DNA of 64,000 nucleotides from Podospora bellae-mahoneyi (GCF_035222275.1 NC_085884.1:1116001-1180000), one strand, 5' to 3'; positions 1 through 11,283 are shown, numbered from the stretch's first letter. Made by a program: numbers and translations. Notes: a model not told the origin generated them from the letters alone.

Positions 1-730
1 CTCATTTTCTAGTTATGGTGGGTATTTGATTGGTATAGGATGGAGCCTTGCATCTCTTCGGTCAACCTTCGGAGAGAAAGTGGCTCGTTGTCAGACAACA
101 TGTCAGCTCCACTCTAAACTTGGCATCATTGCATTTCCTTGGGACCTCGGATGGTAAGCACTCCGCATTCTGTCATCCTACTTGTGACACAGTGCCAGAC
201 AGTTCACAATGGGGGCCAGAGGCAAAATAAATGAGGCATCCACCCATGGCACCTACCTGGTAGTGAAACAACCGAAACTGGCAGTGAGGAACGGCTTGAC
301 TGGATGAAGCAATCGCAGAGAGTATCAGGCTTCTCAACCAAAATATCTGAACATGTAATCTAGAGCATAGATACTTGGGCTTTTGCTAAGACTATTCTCA
401 CCCGCTCTCGTAACATGTTCTGGATGTGTCGTGAATTCAATAGATATGCGCTGATCTCACATTCCAGCTCTGTGGTTACACGGCAGCTGACTACCAAGCA
501 CCTCAAATGGAAGTAGTATACCTCCGTAAGGCGCTAACCTCGAGTGAAAACTTTGTGCGGTCACTATTCAAAGCAGAAAAACCACCAGGTAAACACTTCA
601 GAACGAGGCGTGATAGGCATGATAAGTGACCCCTGTTTCTCAAAACATTGTTACTTTTAGCACTGGCCCTGATGGAGGCGAGGCATAGTACTGTTAGGTA
701 GGTAAGATAAGCAACAAGTCTGTCCAGGCA
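1..730. other. Gene-free stretch at window start
   Basis: No reading frame here has a recognisable family match, an intron pattern or a convincing start. The available open frames are short and several begin at non-ATG codons. It may be the promoter or 3' flank of a gene outside the window. The stretch ends at the left terminal repeat of a small transposon-like element. Confidence 0.5.
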
Positions 731-1059
731 ACAGAGTGGTCGATGAGCCAAGTCGGCCAAATTTTTGCGTGAGCCAAGTTAAGCCCGGGAGAGGCTCTAT
801 TTACCGACTTACAAAAGCGTGTAATGTCTTTATTCTAGTACAAATACTGATAATAGTTAGGTTTATAGTAGTGAAGGTAGTAATTTAGCCCCTGTATGTT
901 GCCAAGAATCGGGCCGGAAAAAATACCGGAAGGTTTACAAGCCTGTGAGCCAAGTCAAGCCGGCAAGGACCTCAAGTTAAGTTCAGGTCCTGGGCGGCAA
1001 GCCAAGTCAAGTCAAGCCAAAGGCTGGCTTGACTGGGCTTGGCTCATCGACCCCCCTGT
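731..1059. mobile_element. MITE-like non-autonomous DNA element (copy 1)
   Basis: A 329 bp element bounded by inverted repeats. Positions 731-752 and 1038-1059 match over 22 bp with two mismatches, and the inner 15 bp (738-752 against 1038-1052) are perfect. The interior repeats the phrase GAGCCAAGTCAAGCC in both orientations, giving long hairpin potential, and encodes no protein. A subterminal stretch near 905-930 (CGGGCCGGAAAAA followed by CCGGAAG) recurs in the element at 37048-37462, which suggests a shared family. No clear target-site duplication is visible. The absence of a transposase frame points to a MITE of a DNA transposon; the superfamily is not determined. Confidence 0.6.
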
Positions 1060-1711
1060 CCACGCATTTCAAACTACATATCATTGACCTTAAACTAGCC
1101 TGATATTTTGAGCAATCACCACCCCATTACTCTATCGAGTCTTGCATGCCTCCACCTACGGGGCCGGGAAGGGACAGGAAATATAAAGTTTATGGGGGTG
1201 GTCTCTTCCATGAAATTGAGGAAGCCACAGCTGAGTCTCCCACTGCATATGTCCAAGGCGTTACAACAGTACCCATTTAGCACTGTAAATTCTAATTTGG
1301 TAACAGCGCCCAATGCTCCACATAACGGTTGGTTACGATAAAGGTAATGCTCTTGACATAGCTCACTGATGTTGTAAGTGGGGCTCGAGATATGGAAACA
1401 CACCCGACTTTATCCTCCGGTGAACCTGAGTAGGTATATGATTATTGACTCGCCACCCAGGATGTGTTTAGGTCTGTCGCGCATACGCTATGAAGGACCC
1501 TTTGTGTCCATGATCAACAGGCAGCGTCAGGACATCCTTCCACGGTTTGACGACTGAACTGGCTTTGATCGAGGCCACTTAGCCAAGGAATTTATGAGTC
1601 AGATTCAAAAATCTTCAGAAATAACTGAGGTTCGCATCGTCAGAGACCTTCCCGCCAGCTAACATGCATTGATCTTCCCTTGCCAGCAACCCCAAATCTT
1701 GTAGATACCAT
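1060..1711. other. Gene-free stretch downstream of the P450nor gene
   Basis: I see no supported gene here. It contains the 3' flank of the P450 gene, which ends at 1712 on the minus strand, and the right edge of the miniature element. The short open frames on both strands lack ATG starts in good context or any family resemblance. Confidence 0.5.
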
Positions 1712-3362
1712 CTACCAACTCACGAGCAACTTCACAATCCCCACGTCCCGATCCAAAGGCGTGTACTCAATCTCGTCGATTGGCTTCGCCAGCTTCAAGC
1801 TCGGAACCCTATCAAACAGCGTGGCTTTCCACATGTTATCAGCCAAACACGTGCAACCCACACCGTACACACGAGAACCTCGAAACTTACCAAACACAGT
1901 CATCAGCACAGTTTTTGCCAGATGCTCCCCGATACACCGGTGTGGGCCAAACCCAAACCCGAGGGCACATTCCTGTCCCCACTTGCGGTGCATGTCGAAT
2001 CTTTCGGGGTCCGAGAAAATGTCTTCATCTCTGTTGGCTGATTGGTTCGAGGCGATGATGCCCTCTCCGGCGCGGATGATCTGTCGAAAGTTTCATCAGC
2101 CATGGCGCCTTCTGGCCAAGGTTTTGGACTGACCTACCTTGCCACCAATCTCCACATCCTCCTTAGCAGTCCTCTTCATGGCCATGGCAGACGCAGTATG
2201 GTACCGGCACAGCTCCTCAACAAACGGATCCGCCCACTTCTCTGGGTCGGCCTTGAGCTCAGCAAGCTGGTCAGGGTTCTGGAAGAGGGTTACCACGCCC
2301 TTTGACACATGGTTAGCTTTGCCACTGGCACATGGATACAAGAACAGCAGCATACCAAAGCAATCATGTTCACCATCGTAGCATTCCCAGCAACAAGCAG
2401 CAAAAACGTCATTTGCACCGCATCTTCCTTGCTCAGATTCCCCGTCTTGACTTGCTCTGTCACCAGCCTGCTGACGAGGTCATCTTTAGGGGACTCAAGA
2501 CGCTTCTCAACGAGTTGGGTGAGGTACTTGAGGAGCTCTCTGAGGTCACATGTCAGCTTGCTAGTCGGGCTGGTCCGAGATTGGATACTACGGACTGTGC
2601 GGCAGCAGATGCTTCTCTGGCCGTTGAGCTACCGTTTGTGCGGATGGCATTTTGTTGGGTCAAAAACTCGAGGTCTTCAAAAGGGACTCCCAGGATGGTG
2701 TAGATCATCTGAGCCTGTTAGCGGCTAACTGGAGGGCTATCAATTAGCTCTTGAGAAACTTACGGCAGATGGAACAGGCAAAGCAAACTCCTGAACCAGA
2801 TCCATCGGGCCAGAGGAGCACCCTTTGCTCTTCATCTTGTCAAGCAAATCCGTGACTGTCTTGGTGATGTAGGGCTTCAAAGAGTCGATGTGCTCTGTCG
2901 TGAAGGCGAATTCGACCATGCCGCTGTCCCCGCTTGTCAGTTCAAACCCTCGAATGTGTTGACAGTGTCAACATACCGATACTTGGTATGCTCCGGGGGA
3001 TCCATATCCACAAAGGTAGGTCTCTGCTTCGCAGCGAGCTTCCCATTGGCATTAAGCTCTGGGAAGCCAGGGCGTCTTCTTTCCTTTGACAGCCGCTGAT
3101 CAGTAGCCACCTGGCAAACATCCTTGTACTTTGTCACCAGCCACGCCGGTGACCCATCAAACAGCTTCACCTTCGACACCGGATCCGTCTTCCTCAGCTT
3201 GGCAAATTCAGCTGGAGGATCAAGTCCGGAGGCCCTTTTAAAGGGGAAACCGGGCATATCCACCGCTCCCATGGTGGCTAAACTGCGTTTGAGAAAGTGG
3301 AGGGTGGTGGTTCGGAATGGTGGCTGGGAGAGACGGGGCGTTTGGGTGAGGGTGGCGGTCAT
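1712..3362 (-). CDS. Nitric oxide reductase cytochrome P450 (P450nor, CYP55 type)
   Basis: Fungal P450nor reduces two NO to N2O using NADH directly, as the last step of fungal denitrification. Seven exons can be read: 3362-2977, 2923-2764, 2708-2596, 2539-2356, 2299-2138, 2080-1891 and 1824-1712. They sum to 1308 nt, an exact 435 codons plus stop. The protein has the P450nor opening ([18 protein letters not shown]), the I-helix phrase AGNATMVN and the haem loop [15 protein letters not shown] with the ligand Cys near residue 383. An internal ATG at 3272 would give about 405 residues with Cys near 353, matching the canonical cytosolic enzyme. The 30 extra N-terminal residues are Ser/Thr/Arg-rich without acids, like a mitochondrial presequence. 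Dual targeting from two starts is therefore inferred, as reported for Fusarium P450nor. Two introns use GTCCGT- or GTATG-type donors. It appears intact. Confidence 0.92.
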
Positions 3363-3738
3363 TTTTGAACTGGCATGCACCGAAAAAATGGGGTGGCTGA
3401 TTGTGTTGGTATCACCCCAAATGTTTATTGACCATGGATCATTGTTACAAAGCATGGATACGTCATCTGCTCGTCAAAATCGAACACATCGCAGGTGTAG
3501 TGGAGAAATGTCTTCATTGGATGGTTTATCTGATGCTGTGGTGATGAGGTGATCCGCTATCTGATGCTCAGGCTTCTGCAGAGTCGGCGTCCTGCGGCCA
3601 CGGCGGCTGGAGTTAGTTGTAATAGGCTCCAAACCGAAGCTCTCCCCGCCAAGGACAATCTGCTGCTTGGTTGCTCTGTAATTCCGCAATGTCCTCTGCT
3701 ATCTTGAGCTTCCTGTACGAACTGAGCTTCCTCCACCT
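3363..3738. other. Intergenic region between P450nor and its minus-strand neighbour
   Basis: This holds the P450nor promoter (minus strand, upstream of 3362) and the 3' flank of the gene ending at 3739. A 142-codon plus-strand open frame lies here (3124-3552) but is antisense to P450 exon 1 and has no family features. I identified no regulatory motif with confidence. Confidence 0.4.
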
Positions 3739-4743
3739 TCAATCCCTTTTTTTCATCGCCTGCTTGATTTTCGCCCTCAGGGTGCGTTTTCTCTCCATGA
3801 CTTTGGTCTTCCAAGCTGGTGTATTTTCTTCTCGGACAAAGTGATCTCGAAGTTTCTGTTCCAAATCCGGCGGGAGTGGTTGATTCGGTGCCAATTTTGT
3901 TTTCCATTGTTTTAGCTGCCGAAGCGTCCCCATACGGTTCCTGGCAATGCGGCTAGCGGCTGCGAGGTTATTTGATGTGGAAAGCTGGGATAGAACGTCC
4001 CAGACCTGCAGGGTTCTCGCATCGTGGATGAAATGGGCCAGCTTATAGAAGGCGTCGATAGGGATTGATGTCCTGCCAATATAAAGATCAATTCCTTTGA
4101 CCATACCGATTGTCTGCAGCGTTGTCCATCGGTCTCTCCAGATTGATTTGCAGAGCAGCTCCAAGCAGCGCTCAAACACAGATTTTGCTTCTTTTGAGGG
4201 CTCTGGCAAAGAGAATAGTCGTAGGATGGACGCATATTGTTTTCGAAAAGCGTCTTTGTTTTGTGGGCGGGCCGCGGTGTTAACAGCCAAAGCGTGCATT
4301 TCCCGGAGTGTTTTGGCGACTTGCTCTAGATCCCATCGTTTCGGCGGCTTTCCCATGAAACCTCTTACGTGGTTAGCCTTGGTAACGAGGTCGTTCTGCT
4401 GTAGGTTGTAACTTTGGGCCTCGTCAGGTTGATGAGGGTTGATGCAGAGGGGCCGAAGGAAGAACATCTGCTCCTTGGTCTCATGGCGCATATATCGCAG
4501 ATAGTGTTCGATCTCGAACTGTAACTTGGCCTCGTTACCATTAAGGACAATTGATCGCGTCTTTTTCTTGGTCTGTACTGGGGGAATGAGAAAATCGTAA
4601 GTGGGATGGGTTATTGGTAGGTCGTGCAGGCTGCAATGGAGAGGACTGAGAGGGTCGTTTGATGGGTTAACCAGAAGAAACCGCGCAATTCCTCTCGACG
4701 GGAGGTTCTGGTAAACGAATTCTTTTGCCCGCAGCACAACCAT
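3739..4743 (-). CDS. Conserved-looking basic protein, probably mitochondrial, function unknown
   Basis: A single open frame of 334 codons from the ATG at 4743. The frame remains open upstream to about 4818, and those 25 residues (QSFRSTRIAKTQLPALNNRITSRA) look like a mitochondrial presequence, but they lack an in-frame ATG, so an upstream exon or a non-AUG start is possible. The protein is soluble, mostly helical in composition, and ends in a strongly basic tail (KVMERKRTLRAKIKQAMKKRD minus its last residue). I recognise no catalytic motif. Length, an uninterrupted frame and a targeting-like N-terminus support a real gene. A mitochondrial ribosome- or RNA-associated role would fit the basic tail but is only a guess. 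Confidence 0.7.
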   Translation of the reverse strand: MVVLRAKEFVYQNLPSRGIARFLLVNPSNDPLSPLHCSLHDLPITHPTYDFLIPPVQTKKKTRSIVLNGNEAKLQFEIEHYLRYMRHETKEQMFFLRPLCINPHQPDEAQSYNLQQNDLVTKANHVRGFMGKPPKRWDLEQVAKTLREMHALAVNTAARPQNKDAFRKQYASILRLFSLPEPSKEAKSVFERCLELLCKSIWRDRWTTLQTIGMVKGIDLYIGRTSIPIDAFYKLAHFIHDARTLQVWDVLSQLSTSNNLAAASRIARNRMGTLRQLKQWKTKLAPNQPLPPDLEQKLRDHFVREENTPAWKTKVMERKRTLRAKIKQAMKKRD

Positions 4744-4818
4744 AGCTCTTGATGTGATTCGATTGTTGAGTGCTGGGAGTTGTGTTTTAGCAATTCTCGT
4801 GCTCCGAAAAGATTGCAC

Positions 4819-5594
4819 CGAGGAGAGGCGAGGCGAGGCGCTCGGGCCACATTACAGCACCACAAAATATACCCCAGATGCCACCTCTTCAACGTGCCTA
4901 CTTTGTGTAAACGGCAGGCTTTAAGGCCTGCTCCACACTAGACGACCGTCGACGCACCATTGTTAGCCATCCGCTACATTTTTCCCGCTGACTCCGCTAT
5001 TCGACTTTTCTCTCGATGGGACAATTGTCTATCAATCCAGCAGGGAGCTTCTTGTTTTGAACAACGTGGAATGTATTGGCGATGATACCCTTGACTGCTC
5101 GGAGGTCATTCTGCCCTTAAAAGGCGTCTTGATCTGCCGTTGTTTCTACCACCTTCCAGAATGCCCATCACCCTTATGACCATTGATATGCTGGTCATCT
5201 TCACGTTTCCTATCATGATGAATCATCAGTGGCCTCGAAAACCCACACCAACCCAAAAAACCACCATGTCAGCCTCAACCAAAACACGCGGCGTAGCACA
5301 CCTCCTGGCCCCAACCCATGAGCCAGGCCAACCCCAGACCACCCTCAACACTACAACCACAATCCGATCCCCGGATATCATGATTAACAAAACCACGGAT
5401 GTCAATCCTCTGCAAATCCATCCACCACCATTGAAAATCACAGTCTCAACCTGAACCACCAACCGCTCTTCTCCACTATCATCACGACGCCCCATTCTGC
5501 TCAAAATCTTCTTAACCCAGCATGTCCTCCAAATCTCAAATCCAATCATGTCAATCCCCAAAGATAGCCCATTCTTCGAAATATTATCGCCAAA
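4819..5594. other. Intergenic region, divergent promoter zone
   Basis: This lies between the minus-strand gene ending upstream at about 4743-4818 and the plus-strand frame starting at 5595. The stretch 5220-5560 is C-rich on the plus strand with several open but low-information frames. No gene is supported. Confidence 0.4.
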
Positions 5595-6167
5595 ATGCCA
5601 CCACCACCCTTCCCCCCACCATTCCCCAGCACCCTCGCCCGCCGGAGAACAACCCGCCAACTAGGCTTTTCCTCCGTCCAATCCTTTACAGAATGGGAAG
5701 AAGCGCTCGTCTTAGACCACCTCTCGGCATTTATATGCGATTACCTCGCTCTCGGACTCACCGTTGTCCCTCGCAAAGGGAATGCCTTCATCCAGTTTGT
5801 GGACTTGGACAATGCGGTAAAGCGTCGGATCCAACAGCTGGAGGATGGTGATTTTATGGAAGCGTATAATCCTGATAAATCAGATTGTGAGTACCACAGT
5901 GCAGTAGAGAGAACGGGACTGACTGAAGAAACAGGGACAGCAAGGGATCATTATAAACAGTTCATTGTTAGTATTGTTGCCGAAGATAAATGGTACGGGG
6001 AGAATGGTGATGAGACGGCGGAATTGTATAAACGAGGATGGGACGGGGCAAAGTTGACGAGGAAGATGTTTCGGTTGCTGGAGTTTTTGATACAAGAGTG
6101 GAAAGATGGGGCGGGGGCGGAGGATGTGGTTGAGGGGGCGGTGAGGAGGAAGATGATAGGCAGGTGA
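5595..6167 (+). CDS. Hypothetical protein, 190 residues
   Basis: An intronless frame starts at an ATG in good fungal context (CCAAAATGCC). After a proline-rich start (residues 1-12) it becomes an ordinary soluble, mildly acidic protein with aromatic-rich helical segments (FTEWEEALVLDHLSAFICDYL; EDKWYGENGDETAELYKRGW). No signal peptide, membrane segment or recognised domain is visible. The coding strand shifts from C-rich in the first third to strongly G-rich in the last third, a pattern shared with other intact genes here. It might be a narrow-distribution fungal gene. Function unknown. Confidence 0.55.
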   Translation: MPPPPFPPPFPSTLARRRTTRQLGFSSVQSFTEWEEALVLDHLSAFICDYLALGLTVVPRKGNAFIQFVDLDNAVKRRIQQLEDGDFMEAYNPDKSDCEYHSAVERTGLTEETGTARDHYKQFIVSIVAEDKWYGENGDETAELYKRGWDGAKLTRKMFRLLEFLIQEWKDGAGAEDVVEGAVRRKMIGR

Positions 6168-6719
6168 TTTACGATTGTTTTGCGTTGTGTTAGCGGGCAG
6201 CATTGGCGGTGGCGTTTTTGGGGGGCTTGTTGCATTTTCAGCGTGTGGGGTCGGGGCGTTCAATGTATGTAGTGAGTGCAATTCAAAACCACTTGGTCAG
6301 TCTTGCTCGGTAGGTCGGGTACAAATGGAAACAAGAAGAGAAAGACACTAGATAACCATGATATCATTCTAGCAGTGACGAGAGAATGGATAGTCCATCG
6401 TGTTTTTTTCTTTGCTTGCTTCACCCTCCACTCATCAAGAAAATCCTCTGCCACTTTGTCTCTCTAAAATGCAGTCGAGTCAATGTTTCTTAGAATCCTG
6501 GCAGATTCAACAGTTGGTTACAACCCACCATCCATGCCAAATGCCGGCTGATATTCCCTCGCGCCGTGGTAAGCGTCGCCATGTTCATCTTTGAACCATA
6601 TCTCCCCGTCACTATTGCCCAATTCCACTCGGTACCCAGCAGGTTGAGGTGCATTGCACAGTGCACGGACAGCCGGAAACAGTGTCATTTGCTGCCTTCT
6701 GAATTCCATGGAGATATTC
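6168..6719. other. Gene-free stretch with ambiguous remnants
   Basis: No gene is supported. A minus-strand frame at 6518-6709 has protein-like composition (phrases such as GEIWFKDEHGDAYHGAREY) but no start, stop context or family match. It may be debris from an unrelated broken gene lying next to the alcohol dehydrogenase fragment. Confidence 0.35.
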
Positions 6720-7112
6720 TCGGTAGAAAAAAGTTATTTTATCAAAAGGGGTTTCTCGCCGTCCGTCATCATAGATTCGATAGGATTATTGAAGTTGTTG
6801 GGGGTGAACAAGTCTCTTGACTGCATCGGGTTTGGGGGGCTGATCTCGTGCATTGGGTATGTCTCTGGGCGGGAGGATGAAGCTGGTGAGGCAAGGCCGA
6901 ATTTGAATCTTTTGGCCCTGCGGCGGACGGTGACGTTGAAGAGGATTATCAACGGTCTGAGGGATAGGTTCGAGGAGATGTGTCGGTTCTATGAGAAGCA
7001 TCACATCAGGCCGGTGGTGGATCGTGTGTTTGGGTTTGAGGAGGCGGTTGAGGCGATGAAGTATCTGGCGACCGGGTCACACTTTGGGAAGGTGGTTGTA
7101 AAGGTTGAGTAG
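6720..7112 (+). pseudogene. C-terminal fragment of a zinc-type alcohol dehydrogenase (MDR family)
   Basis: The last third of a medium-chain, zinc-type alcohol dehydrogenase. Recognisable pieces in order are a nucleotide-fold strand (FDRIIEVVGGEQ), then GFGGLISCIGYVSGRED, NLLALRRTVTLKRIINGLRD, RFEEMCRFYEKHHIRPVVD and the closing FGFEEAVEAMKYL...GSHFGKVVVKVE before the stop at 7112. The first strand lies in a different frame from the rest, so there is a frameshift near 6818. The catalytic zinc-binding half and an N-terminus are absent. Family members are around 340 residues, and about 110 remain. It is a decayed relic and presumably not expressed as a functional enzyme. Confidence 0.8.
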
Positions 7113-7149
7113 GTAAATACCAAGTTAGGACGCTTTAACAGATGGCTTC

Positions 7150-9365
7150 CTATGTAGTCTCTACTCCCTCGAATCCACGTAAATCCCTACTTTCCCACTC
7201 TTCCCACAACCCTCGGCTCCCCTCCTTTGGAGACCACAGCTTCCTGAAGCATCTCAACAAAGCGTTTTCAACTCCCTCACCCATTTCAGCAGTAACTCCA
7301 TCCCAATAATCCGAATCTAGATGCAGCTTCCGATCGTCCAGTATCCTTATCTCTTTGATCCCCAACTTCTCCTTCTTCCAATCAGAAAAGTACTTCTCGA
7401 CCACCCAGTGGCGCTGCAGACCCGCAATGTAATGTTCCATCCCAAACTGCATGGAACCCCACCCCAGAGCCCTTCCTGTTCCGAGCCCAGTAGACACAAT
7501 TCCATCCGCGTGTCTAGAAGTAGTGATCAGCCCCCCACTCCGCACAACCATGGTTTCCAGTGACGCAGATGACACTGCCAAAAAGATCTGCTTAGCGAGT
7601 TTGCTATCAAGCGCGCAGTTCACCATGAAATCCATGATATCTCCGTTCGTCAGTCCCCTATAGGCCATTCCAAGCGCATCGTGAGGGGCTCGTTCCTCAA
7701 AAGGGGCGAATGGCTTGCCCTTCCGAGCAGCCACGTGCACTACAACACTGGAATTCTGGGACTTTTGCACGTGGGATTAACTGCGGCGGAACAATTATGT
7801 CCACCGGCCTCGATGACGCATCCAGGTGGAGCGAAAGATGCCGAAGCTTGGGGAAGCTGTGCCTAATGGTTTGATATAACGTAACTTCGGCTCTGTTACC
7901 CCTTGACCTGTGCACAGGAAGGGACAGGCGCTTAACGTTGGGGTACAGGGCACCCAGGCTTTCGATTTTACGGGCGGAACTCAGTGAGCGCCAGACGTGA
8001 CACAAATCAGGACGTCGCTCGTTTTGAAAGCACAAGGTCTCCATTTTTGGAAACACCATTCCATGGTAGTCCTCTCCTACAAACGACGCGAATGACCAAT
8101 CCCATCTACCAATATGTAAATGTTTGAGCTGTAGATAAGCGCGGATGAAGTGTTTGACCTGAGCACTCGCTCTTGGGAATGCAGTTCCTATGCATAAAGA
8201 CAAGCCCACCAAGAGCGTGGTCAGGGAAGGGAAACGTACTCTTTCGGAGAATCCCACCCCCTGTTCACCCTGAGGCCAGGTAAGTTCGAGAGTCTTCAGA
8301 GCTCTGAGATCCAGTAGTTGACAGATTTGAGCTGGGATGGAGTCGGTGAGATCCAGAAACGTGAGCCATTTTATGGCCAGAGGATACGGACGTCGAAAAG
8401 CATTGCCGAGTGTCCTTGCCAGCTTAACTCCACTTCTGGGTGATGCCATTACCGCCGAATAGATGTGTGGATACAAGATGATCTCGCCCAGATTCGGGGC
8501 AAGTCCTTCAGTCTGCAAAATTTGTTTCATTATCTCCGGGTACATGCCATTAACCCTGCTATACCCCCCATTTGGCCCGGGGCCGATCTTGGATTTGTCA
8601 TTAGCCAAACACAGGCTATACAGACAGGGAGATCGGATGATATTCAATTCGTGAGGATCGGCAACGGGTACTGTGGGAGTTGGGAACGTTTTCGTAAGAA
8701 TAGGTAGTGCGCAGGCCAAGTGAACGATGCACTGCTGCCGCGGCACCTTCCAGCATCCGCAGCCGAAAAGTGCAATGGTGAAGCCGTGTCACACGGCGTG
8801 ATATCGTGCTCTTGCTTTCGATGGCGCGCAACAGGCATGGTGAAAACTGCTCCATCGCTTTGTATATGAGGTCAGTGAGTCTTGGTAACAAGCTGATGAA
8901 GTTGGCCAATAGCTGCTAATTCTTGTCCAACCGATCAGCACTCTGCCAGGCATGAGGCGGTATGCCATACCGCGCGGGCGGCGCCTGTGGGTTGTTTAAC
9001 GTCGGCCAGTAATAAGGAAACCTATAGAATCTGTCTTGATTGAGTTAATCAAAGGGGCCTCGCCCAAACTATACCCTTTGTGATCCATTAGCGGTGAGGT
9101 TCTCGCTCTCGACGGTTAAGCCAAAGACAACGAGAATCCGGACGTGACGGAAGCCGTCATTCTGGCGAGCAATTTTCGATCAATTCCTCAAGACCATCAG
9201 ACCATCAGTTGTAGCATTAAAGGTCAAACGGTTCAACAGGCACGTATTGGCAACCGCCCGAAAATGCCAGTTCGCCAAGGAGAGCTATACCAGACTATGA
9301 CGATAATCCTCCAACAGTTCGCAAATACGTATCTGCAACTCGAGGGGGAGCTTTTTCAGGGCCAT
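7150..9365 (-). pseudogene. F-box family pseudogene (copy A of local family)
   Basis: This is a broken paralogue of the intact gene at 19661-21997. From the ATG at 9365 (MALKKLPLELQIRICELLEDY) an F-box-like N-terminus is followed by LSLANWHFRAVANTCLL after an in-frame stop. The middle segment (LLPRLTDLIYKAMEQFSPCLLRAI, 8616-8909) and the long repeat-like central part (7697-8746, with LYPNVKRLSLPVHRSRGNRAEVTLYQTIRHSFPKLRHLSL split into family phrases) are in differing frames. The C-terminal part (7150-7770) carries the family signatures DIMDFMVNCALDSKLAKQIF and LWSPKEGSRGLWEEWES. At least three frame disruptions plus internal stops make it a pseudogene. F-box proteins normally recruit substrates to SCF ubiquitin ligases. 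Confidence 0.8.
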
Positions 9366-9762
9366 GCTGAAGGGTAACGGGTTCGTAACTATGAAGTCGG
9401 AGAGATATTTTTGGGATATACCCGTGCCGGTGCAGGAAACATCAAATGGCGAGCAGTGAAATAGTGCCTGTCAGTGAAAAGAAGTGTTGGGATCAAGGAG
9501 TTCAACGAGAAAACTTAGCTTTGTGCGTGAACCTTAACCTAAAACAGCAGTAACCCACCTTGGCCAAACTTTACCAGATAGCTCCAGGGACCGCCTTCGA
9601 TAGTTCATAACTTTCCAATCCTTTTGCACACCTTTAAAGTTGCTGAACGATGTGGTTATGAGACTTGATTGTTGAGCTCTCTACCTAGACATACAATGAG
9701 GAGGGAGATAGTTACTTTCCAGCAAACGTTACCGCTAATCAGAGTGCATCCCACATGCGACG

Positions 9763-10603
9763 TCACGACCTCCTGGAAAAGGCCCGACGCCATCCTTTCC
9801 TGGTTGTGGTCTTCATTGCAGAGTGCCACTCCCTCACCACTGCCGTGCTCTTTTTGTATCGTTTGTACTTCTTGTATATATATGACGAAAAGGCAACCAC
9901 TCCCGAGATTCCCGTCAGGATGCCATACGTGGCAACGAGATCCGTCATGGTTATTACACTTGCCCCTGCACTTGCTGTCGCAGCCACTACCGTCCCCTTG
10001 GCCGCGCCCATTGCGCCTATTGTGATGCCAGGCCCTCCCCCCATCAGTGTTGCCGGTACGAGACTATCCGGATTGTATTCCTGCCACCGTCTTGGGATCG
10101 TGTCTTCACGCAGATCGTCGACAATGCACCGCATAAGCAAATGGGCGAATTCTTGGCAGTTCGATTCGAAGTTTTCATAGGTTCCGTCGAAGATTCGTTT
10201 CCATATGTCGTCCGCTATGAAGGTGAGGGAAATTGGTCAGCAGCCTGAGCATGCACAAGTCATGGCAAAAGGCTATAGGTAGGTAGGTGGATCTGCACTT
10301 ACCGCATTCCTTGATGTCGTCATCCTTCCATTTGGCATTGCATTTCCCGTAATTGGCATATTGGTAGGTAAGCTTTTGTTGTTGGGCATACTGAATCCAT
10401 TCTGCCTTGGTAAGGGTGCGTATGTCGTGAGATTTCCCCGTTGGATGGTGGTCGTGGATGCGGGCAACCTCGTAGCATGTTTCGCCAACGCAGACTGCCC
10501 AGTGGTTGATGGAGGCATAGGCCCATTTGTTGAGCACGGGGACTTTGGCAAGGCTAGTAATGGGCCGCCTGTAAAGATAAACATCTCGCTGTTCCTCTGT
10601 CAT
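9763..10603 (-). CDS. Putative Cys/His hydrolase-like protein (PPPDE/LRAT-like motif) with glycine-rich hydrophobic tail
   Basis: Two exons (10603-10303 and 10214-9763) give 753 nt, exactly 250 residues plus stop. The donor GTAAGTG and acceptor CATAG are clean. The N-terminal half contains INHWAVCVGETCYEVAR with His34, and exon 2 begins with ADDIWKRIFDGTYENFESNCQEFAH with Cys120 in an NCQ-x-F-A motif. A His followed by a Cys in NCQ-F is the pattern of the PPPDE/LRAT/NlpC-like papain-fold hydrolases. From about residue 150 comes a long Gly/Ala/Thr-rich hydrophobic stretch (GGGPGITIGAMGAAKGTVVA onward), then VATYGILTGISGVVAFSSYI and a basic tail (KKYKRYKK). This suggests membrane insertion. The enzymatic activity is inferred from the motif only. 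It is upstream of, and divergent from, the membrane protein gene at 11284. Confidence 0.75.
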
Positions 10604-11283
10604 GGTGATGTAGGGCGGATATCGCTAGTTCAATGGTTTGCAACTGTGTCGATGGGTAGTGGTGGTGATGGTATGGTGGATTGACTGTCAGGAAACCCCG
10701 GAGATTGTGGATTGTTTTTATGCTCTTCGCAGAGACAAGGCTGCGCTGCTTTGGGACCTTTTCAGGATGCGAGACGACATCATGCCCATATCTTGAAACC
10801 GAACAGGCCAATCCTAGTAAGTGCCCAGACGTGTGGCCGGTCTGATGACTGGATATGATTCATAGGTAGTACAGCTACGCCTCCACCAGATAATGCTGAT
10901 CGCGGATGTAAGTCCTTCCTAGGACTTGGCAGAATTCAGGATCGCCAATCACAACGTGCAGGTGAGGGCGAGGCTCAAGTGTGGCGATGCCCTTTGGCTC
11001 CTTATACGTCGAGACAGCCCTGCTGTAACACAGTGTACGCGCGTGCTTTACGGCGTGTAGATCTCTGCCACCGGCCCCCAAGGCGGCTCAAGGTCATTCT
11101 CTCTCGGAGTCAAGATATATGTAGCTAAATCCGAAACGTATCGGGGAGTGGTAACATACAAGCCCGAAATCGATAATAGTATACTAAAGCCTTGCCAGTT
11201 ACCAAAAAGGCACCAGCACAGCACAATTTCCCATCATTGGCCTTTTGAAGCTACTTTTTACACTAGACTCTAGTTGTATCAAC
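10604..11283. other. Divergent intergenic region
   Basis: This 680 bp stretch separates divergently transcribed genes (minus strand from 10603, plus strand from 11284) and probably holds both promoters. No coding frame is supported. I could not identify TATA or other elements with confidence. Confidence 0.4.

Noticed and set aside
4743-4818. GTG as start of the basic mitochondrial-type protein
   Set aside because: A GTG initiation is not expected in fungal nuclear genes; the extension is noted only as possible presequence from an unplaced upstream exon.
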